Assembly (NCBI GenBank): GCA_947632195.1
Contig: CANROE010000001.1
Coordinates: forward strand, 62,001 to 126,000
Direction of reading: 5' to 3'
Length of the DNA: 64,000 bases
Source of the DNA: an uncultured Clostridia bacterium
GTDB taxonomy: Bacteria; Bacillota; Clostridia; Christensenellales; Borkfalkiaceae
In this document: positions 59,272 to 64,000 of the stretch, in pieces
Numbering within the stretch: position 1 is the stretch's first letter
Layout: every line of letters begins with the position of its first letter
Program-made: the position numbers and the translations under genes
Notes under the pieces: model-generated
What the model was told of the DNA's origin: nothing
The model's input: only the letters and a program-made list of their open reading frames with translations
The model's database searches: none

Positions 59272-60414
59272 AAACACTTCTTTGCTTTCGAGCGCTTCGC
59301 GCATGAGCGCCTCAACGTCGAGCTTTTTCTCCTCTTCCTCGATAAAGGAAAGTTTCGGCTTGATCGCAGGAAAATCGGGCAAAAAGACGGTGCAGCAGTC
59401 CTCGTAGGGCAAAACGGACGTCTCGAAAGTGCCGATCTTTTTGGCGACGAGCACGATCTCCTCTTTATCGAACCCGATGAGCGGGCGCAGAACGGGAAGG
59501 GACACGACGGCGTTCGAGGAGGTGATCCCCTCGATCGTCTGGCTGGCGACCTGCCCCAAGCTCTCCCCCGTGATGAGGCATTTTGCGTTCAGATCCTTCG
59601 CCGTCTTTTCGGCAAGGCGGAACATAAACCGCCTCAAAAGGGTGACGTTGAGCTCGGCGGCGCACTTTGCGTGGATCTCCTCCTGGATATGCGCCACGTT
59701 GAGGGTGGTGAGTTTCCCCGAAACGGAATAGCGGGACAGAAGGCGGGCAAGCTCTTTCACCTTTTCCTTTGCGCCGTCGTTGGTGTAGGGATAGCTGTGG
59801 AAGTGCAAGAGCTCGACGTTCATTCCCCGCTTTGCCATCATGTAGCCCGCGACGGGGGAATCGATCCCGCCCGAGATGAGAAGCAAGCCCTTCCCCGACG
59901 TTCCCACGGGCATGCCGCCCGCACCCCGTTCAAATTTGCCGAACACGAGCGCCGTGCCGTTTTCGCGGATATCGAGGCACACCGTATGCTCGGGCGTGTG
60001 CACGTCCACGCACAGCGCGGGAAAGTCGTCTAAGAGCCGCCCGCCGATATGGGCGCTGAGCTCCATGCTTGTCATGGGGTATTTTTTATCGGCGCGGTGG
60101 GTCACTACCTTGAACGTGCCCTCGCGGGGAGACAATTCCTTTGCCGCCGTATAGATGTTTTCGGGATCGTGGGGCACGCAGAGCCCGACCGAATAGGAGT
60201 GCACGCCGAACACGCGGGAGACCCGCCCACAGATCTCCTCCGTCTTTTCCTCGTCGAAAGCCGCCACGAGGTATCTGCCGCTCGTGCGGTGAAGTTCATG
60301 GCGGACGCCTTTTAACGCGCGTTCCAAATTGACGCAAAAGACATGCTCGAAATAGCCCCTGTTTTTACCTTTTAAATGAATTTCCGCATAGCGGATGATG
60401 ATGACTTTTTCCAT
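59263..60414 (-). CDS. thiI: tRNA 4-thiouridine synthase ThiI
   Basis: 383 residues: ferredoxin-like and THUMP domains, then the PP-loop SGGIDSPVAGYMM and the conserved DCCTVFLP. No C-terminal rhodanese domain, as in Firmicute ThiI that takes sulfur directly from a dedicated cysteine desulfurase. That partner is the gene just upstream (one base gap). Makes s4U8 in tRNA and may serve thiamin synthesis. Confidence 0.95.
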   Translation of the reverse strand: MEKVIIIRYAEIHLKGKNRGYFEHVFCVNLERALKGVRHELHRTSGRYLVAAFDEEKTEEICGRVSRVFGVHSYSVGLCVPHDPENIYTAAKELSPREGTFKVVTHRADKKYPMTSMELSAHIGGRLLDDFPALCVDVHTPEHTVCLDIRENGTALVFGKFERGAGGMPVGTSGKGLLLISGGIDSPVAGYMMAKRGMNVELLHFHSYPYTNDGAKEKVKELARLLSRYSVSGKLTTLNVAHIQEEIHAKCAAELNVTLLRRFMFRLAEKTAKDLNAKCLITGESLGQVASQTIEGITSSNAVVSLPVLRPLIGFDKEEIVLVAKKIGTFETSVLPYEDCCTVFLPDFPAIKPKLSFIEEEEKKLDVEALMREALESKEVFLL

Positions 60415-60415
60415 G

Positions 60416-61528
60416 TTACCCGATCCTTGATTTCAGTTCGCGCGCGCAGGCGTTGAGCGTCTGCGCCGCAACGGAGATCTCCTCCTCCGTCGTGTGCGGG
60501 GAAAAGCTGAGCCGCAAGACCCCGTCCAAAATGTCCTTGCCGTAGCCGCAGGCCTCGATAACGCGGCTGTGCGGCTTTTTGGAGGAACAGGCGCTGCCCG
60601 TTCCCACGATCACCCCGCGCTCCATTGCAAGCCGCTGCAAAATTTCCCCTCTGAGCCCCCGCGCCGAAACCGTGAAGATGTACGGAGAGCCGTCCGAAGG
60701 GGAGAGCGGCACGAAAAGATCTTTGTCGAGCAGCGTTTTCAGCCGCTCCCGCTCCCGCTGCAAACGGAGAAGATCGGCTTGCAGCGACGAAAATTTCTCC
60801 TCGGCGGCAAAGGCAAAGTCGAGAATGCCGAGCACGTTTTCGGTGCCGCTCCTCAGATTCCCCTCCTGTCCGCCGCCGTGAAGGAAGGGCCGAAGGACAA
60901 ATTCTTTTCTCTTTACAAGCGCGCCGACCCCCTTTAAGCCGCCGATCTTGTGGGCGCTGACCGAATAGAGATCGATCTCCGGCGTAAGGCGGACGGGAAG
61001 TTTGCCGAACGCCTGAACGCCGTCGCTGTGAAAGACGCAGCGCGGGTTTTTCTTTTTTACCGCCCTTGCGAGCGCAAAAATGTCGTTGACCGCCCCCGTC
61101 TCGTTGTTCACATGCACGACGGAGACGACGCTCGTCTTTTCATCCACAAGGGAGAGCAGTTTTTCGGCATCCACCCGCCCGTCTGCGCCGATCGGGGCGA
61201 GCCGCAGCTCCACGCCCCCGTTTTTGAGGGATACCCCCGTCTCGTACACGGCGGCGTGTTCCCCCGCCGAGATGACGACGTTGCGCTTTCCGCAGGTGAT
61301 GAGCGCCTGGTTGTCCGCCTCCGTCCCCCCCGAAGTAAAGACCAGCGAAAAGCGCGTCGGATCGGCGATCCCCGAGAGAAGGCTCTCCCGCGCCTTTTTG
61401 AGCATGGCGGAGACTTCCCCGCCGTAGAGCGCGGAGGGGTTGAGGTAGTTTTCTTCCGCAAATTGTACCGCGCGGGCGAGGGCCTTTTTGTCTGGCGCCG
61501 TCGTCGCCGCGTTGTCGAGATAGATCAT
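60416..61528 (-). CDS. Cysteine desulfurase (IscS/NifS family)
   Basis: 370 residues from ATG 61528 (MIYLDNAATT). PLP lysine in SAHKIGGLKGVGAL, active cysteine in TGSACSSKKP, and GGTEADNQAL. Passes persulfide sulfur from cysteine to ThiI. Because it sits directly before thiI, it is probably the dedicated NifZ-type desulfurase rather than the general iron-sulfur enzyme. The ATG overlaps the stop of the membrane protein gene; an ATG at 61540 is an alternative. Confidence 0.93.
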   Translation of the reverse strand: MIYLDNAATTAPDKKALARAVQFAEENYLNPSALYGGEVSAMLKKARESLLSGIADPTRFSLVFTSGGTEADNQALITCGKRNVVISAGEHAAVYETGVSLKNGGVELRLAPIGADGRVDAEKLLSLVDEKTSVVSVVHVNNETGAVNDIFALARAVKKKNPRCVFHSDGVQAFGKLPVRLTPEIDLYSVSAHKIGGLKGVGALVKRKEFVLRPFLHGGGQEGNLRSGTENVLGILDFAFAAEEKFSSLQADLLRLQRERERLKTLLDKDLFVPLSPSDGSPYIFTVSARGLRGEILQRLAMERGVIVGTGSACSSKKPHSRVIEACGYGKDILDGVLRLSFSPHTTEEEISVAAQTLNACARELKSRIG

Positions 61529-62154
61529 TGAGGGTCCCATTTGCTTCTGCCCGCCGCAAGAATGATGAGGTCGATCATCTCCGCCTTGGCCTCGATGATA
61601 TTCACCGTCTTTTCGATCGTGGAACTATATAAAAGGTAATAAAAATTCTTGTTCTCGGCAGGGATCTTGTTGGGCGTAAGAAAGACGATCTGCTTTTTGG
61701 AAAGTCCCGCGCAGGTGCGTTCAAAGCTCCCGTTCTCGCATTTGCCGATTTTGAGGATCTGGTCGCACTTCATCGTTTTGAGATATTTGCGCTTTTTGCC
61801 GTTGTAGACCTTCGCCACGCGGAATTCATCCTCGACAAAGAGATAATCGAAACTTTGGTTGAACTTCCGCTTGAAAAAGAAGAGGGCGAGCCCGACCGCA
61901 AGCGGCGCGAGCACAAAGAGCGCCCATGAAAGAATGGTGAACGCGAGCTGCGAGCCCGTGATCGCCTCCTCGTTGCCCGCAGGCAGACGGTAGGCGGAAA
62001 ACGCTGCGGCGATGTTCGACACCGCAAAAAAAAGCTGGATCCCCGCAAGGACAAAAAATATGATGGAAATAATGTTGCAGGCGGTATAGACTTTCGCCTC
62101 TTTTTGGCTGCGGTTGCAAGCCGCGCTCTCTTCGTAATAAGCGTCCCGAATCAA
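61525..62154 (-). CDS. Membrane protein, DUF6106-like
   Basis: 209 residues with two membrane helices (about 24-50 and 70-95) separated by a short loop, then a cytoplasmic domain beginning FDYLFVEDEFRVAKVYNGKKRKYL with a conserved-looking RSKWDPQ end. I associate this pattern with DUF6106, a Clostridia family of unknown function; recall only. The start is TTG 62154, overlapping the upstream stop (TTGA), and its stop overlaps the desulfurase start, so it is tightly coupled to both. Confidence 0.7.
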   Translation of the reverse strand: MIRDAYYEESAACNRSQKEAKVYTACNIISIIFFVLAGIQLFFAVSNIAAAFSAYRLPAGNEEAITGSQLAFTILSWALFVLAPLAVGLALFFFKRKFNQSFDYLFVEDEFRVAKVYNGKKRKYLKTMKCDQILKIGKCENGSFERTCAGLSKKQIVFLTPNKIPAENKNFYYLLYSSTIEKTVNIIEAKAEMIDLIILAAGRSKWDPQ

Positions 62155-64000
62155 AATTCCAGCCTCCCTTCGTAAATTTTTTGTACGCCGCCCGTGAGGA
62201 CAGCCGAGCCGTTTTCACGGCAGTGCACGATGAGGTCTCCCCCCTTCACTTTGACGGTGACGTCTGAATCGGGCGCGCAAAGATCCCTCTTCACGCAGGC
62301 ATACACCGCCGCCGCCGCGCCCGTGCCGCTGGCGTAGACTTCGCCGTTCCCCTGCTCAAAGGCGCGCAGTTTCACCGTCACGCGGTTGACGACGCGCACC
62401 GCCTCGAAATCGGGCTTTTGGGGAAACGCTTGGTCGCCGTCCAGCGCAAGCGCGTCCGCCTCCAAGTCGCGGCCGTCCACCTTTTCATCGAAAATGACAA
62501 TGTGGTCGCCCCCCTCCAAACGCACGAATGCGCTCTGCGTTCCCCTCTTCTTCAAAGTGCGCAAAAAGGCGGAGTTGCGGGCCGCACACCCCTCCTCGGG
62601 CAAGAGCTCGACGCTCGCCGAGGAGACGACCCCGCCGAAGGAGTACACTTTGACCGTCCTCACGCCGCTCACCGTCTCGACCGTCATCGTATCCCCCGTC
62701 ACCATGCGGTGGTCGTGGAGATATTTTGCGATACAGCGGATGGCGTTTGCGGCGTTCAGCCCCTCCGAACCGTCCCGATTGTAAATGCGCATTTTGGCGT
62801 CCGCGACGTCCGATCTTTCGATGAGCACGACGCCGTCGCCGCCCACGCCGTAGTGGCGGTCCACAAAGTTGACGGCGAGCGATTCGGGGCAGGTGACCGT
62901 CCCGTCCGTATTGTCAAAGACGATAAAATCGTTGCCGCATGACTGCATTTTGACGAATTCAAGCGAAAGTTTCTTCTTGCGCAGATGGTTGATGTCCACG
63001 AGCTCGGTGTTGTACTCGGTAAACTTGCTCGCGATGATGTCGCAGAGGGCGTTCGCCGTGTCGAGCGAGGTGAGCACCGTGACGCCGAGGAGCACCGCAT
63101 GATGATGGAGCTCGATATAGTCGGCGATCGAATCCATGTCCGTCTTGCCCGTGTAGATGATGTAGTCGATCTTCCCCTCGTCCATGAGTTTCGAGACTTG
63201 CTTGGTCGCTTTCAGCCGCTCGACGACGGTGACGCCGATCCCGAGCGCCTCGATGACCTTGGCCGTGCCAGCCGTCGCGTACAGACGGCAGCCGAGGTCG
63301 GCGAATTTTTTGGCGATGGACACGATCTCGGGCTTGTCCTGGTCGTTGATGGTAAAGTACACCCCGACGGGCTTTTCCTTGGAGGGATGGCACATCTTGA
63401 ATCCCGCCGAAACGAGCCCCTTAAAGAGCGCCTCTTCAATGGTCTTGCCGATCCCGAGCACTTCGCCCGTCGACTTCATTTCGGGGCCGAGCTGGGAGTT
63501 GACGTCGTTCAGTTTCTCGAAGGAAAAGACGGGCACTTTCACCGCAACATAGGGCGAGTTGGGGTAGAGCCCCGTCCCGTAGCCCAGCTTTTTGAGCTTT
63601 GCGCCAACCATGATCCGCGTGGCGAGCTCCACCATGGGCACCCCCGTCACTTTGGAGATGTAGGGAATCGTGCGGCTCGCGCGGGGGTTGACTTCGATGA
63701 CGTACAGCCTGTCCTGATAGATGAGATATTGGATGTTGATGAGCCCCTTCGTTTTGAGTTCGAGCGCGAGCCGTGAAGAGACTTCCACAATGCGGGTCAG
63801 CATGGCGTCGCTCAGATGATAGGGCGGATAGACGGCGATGGAGTCGCCCGAGTGCACCCCTGCGCGCTCCACATGCTGCATGATCCCCGGAATGAGCACG
63901 TCGACGCCGTCCGAAATGGCGTCCACTTCGAGCTCCGTCCCCATGAGATACTTGTCGCAGAGCACGGGGTTTTCGATCTTTTGGGCGAGAATGACATCCA
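62151..64000 (-). CDS. carB: Carbamoyl phosphate synthase large chain fused to a DapF-like domain, 5' end outside window
   Basis: One open frame from the right edge to TGA 62151. The first ~205 visible residues match the C-terminal ATP-grasp half of CarB (AGVHSGDSIAVYPPY, EVNPRASRTIPYISKVTG, LGPEMKSTGEVLGIG), followed by the MGS regulatory domain (GCRLYATAGTAKVIEALGI). From about 62969 to the end (about 270 residues) it matches diaminopimelate epimerase: MQSCGNDFIVFDN, GVGGDGVVLIE, IYNRDGSEG. Both catalytic cysteines are missing: the CGNGxRC motif reads AANAIRC, and ACGTGA reads ASGTGA. No stop or ribosome site separates the parts. CarB makes carbamoyl phosphate for pyrimidines and arginine; the second domain is unlikely to be a normal epimerase. 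Confidence 0.9.
   Translation of the reverse strand, partial: DVILAQKIENPVLCDKYLMGTELEVDAISDGVDVLIPGIMQHVERAGVHSGDSIAVYPPYHLSDAMLTRIVEVSSRLALELKTKGLINIQYLIYQDRLYVIEVNPRASRTIPYISKVTGVPMVELATRIMVGAKLKKLGYGTGLYPNSPYVAVKVPVFSFEKLNDVNSQLGPEMKSTGEVLGIGKTIEEALFKGLVSAGFKMCHPSKEKPVGVYFTINDQDKPEIVSIAKKFADLGCRLYATAGTAKVIEALGIGVTVVERLKATKQVSKLMDEGKIDYIIYTGKTDMDSIADYIELHHHAVLLGVTVLTSLDTANALCDIIASKFTEYNTELVDINHLRKKKLSLEFVKMQSCGNDFIVFDNTDGTVTCPESLAVNFVDRHYGVGGDGVVLIERSDVADAKMRIYNRDGSEGLNAANAIRCIAKYLHDHRMVTGDTMTVETVSGVRTVKVYSFGGVVSSASVELLPEEGCAARNSAFLRTLKKRGTQSAFVRLEGGDHIVIFDEKVDGRDLEADALALDGDQAFPQKPDFEAVRVVNRVTVKLRAFEQGNGEVYASGTGAAAAVYACVKRDLCAPDSDVTVKVKGGDLIVHCRENGSAVLTGGVQKIYEGRLEF

Overview
The window is a continuous stretch of bacterial chromosome. 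It is GC-rich (I estimate mid to high fifties percent), densely coded, and most genes lie on the minus strand. The gene set points to an anaerobic Clostridia-type Firmicute: a sodium-pumping biotin decarboxylase, a Firmicute-style division and cell wall cluster, a CDF exporter with an Mn-type metal motif, Firmicute ABC exporters, a ThiI without a rhodanese domain, and strong sigma-A promoters with 16-17 base spacers. MurE carries the DNPR motif of meso-diaminopimelate-adding enzymes. An uncultured gut lineage (Christensenellales-like) would fit, but that is only an impression.

Layout. 1-2084: a chorismate mutase-cytidylate kinase fusion running off the left edge, behind an HI0933-type flavoprotein. 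2472-7618: an operon for a biotin-dependent, membrane-coupled decarboxylase or transcarboxylase (12S-like, gamma, biotin carrier, beta and 5S-like subunits). 7817-10119: a VTT membrane protein, RNase H, tRNA-Trp and a small unknown protein. 10148-12676: a large repetitive phage-tail-like gene with no phage around it. 12812-15220: comEB, cyclophilin and purB. 15405-18889: a leaderless CDF gene, then groES and groEL split by a MITE-like element. 19425-22085: a MATE exporter behind a structured leader, an unknown protein and a flavin reductase. 22262-37273: murI and the dcw cluster from mraZ to ftsQ, then ftsA-ftsZ on their own promoter. 37396-43963: rpsT, an XRE-cupin regulator and potABCD. 44031-47597: two ABC exporters. 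47643-55817: mutS, mutL, miaA, a YnbB-like PLP enzyme, and miaB. 56233-59271: a sirtuin and a class A PBP. 59263-64000: a CarB-DapF-like fusion, a membrane protein, a cysteine desulfurase and thiI, translationally coupled, running off the right edge.

Unusual content falls into three groups. First, fusions and remodelled proteins: AroH-Cmk; CarB fused to a DapF-like domain that has lost both catalytic cysteines; an AT-rich insertion of about 100 residues in the decarboxylase beta subunit; a PotA with a duplicated C-terminal module; a PotD with a C-terminal membrane anchor. Second, short palindromes, six related copies of 21-25 bp, three of them in frame inside protein genes (flavoprotein, miaA, PBP), resembling in behaviour the palindromic elements of Rickettsia; other hairpins sit in frame in ftsW and the PBP. 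Third, mosaic intergenic repeats (MITE-like 164-165 bp units, a 173-bp tandem duplication, several short families) filling most larger gaps. There are no rRNA genes, CRISPR arrays, transposase genes or recognisable defence systems here.
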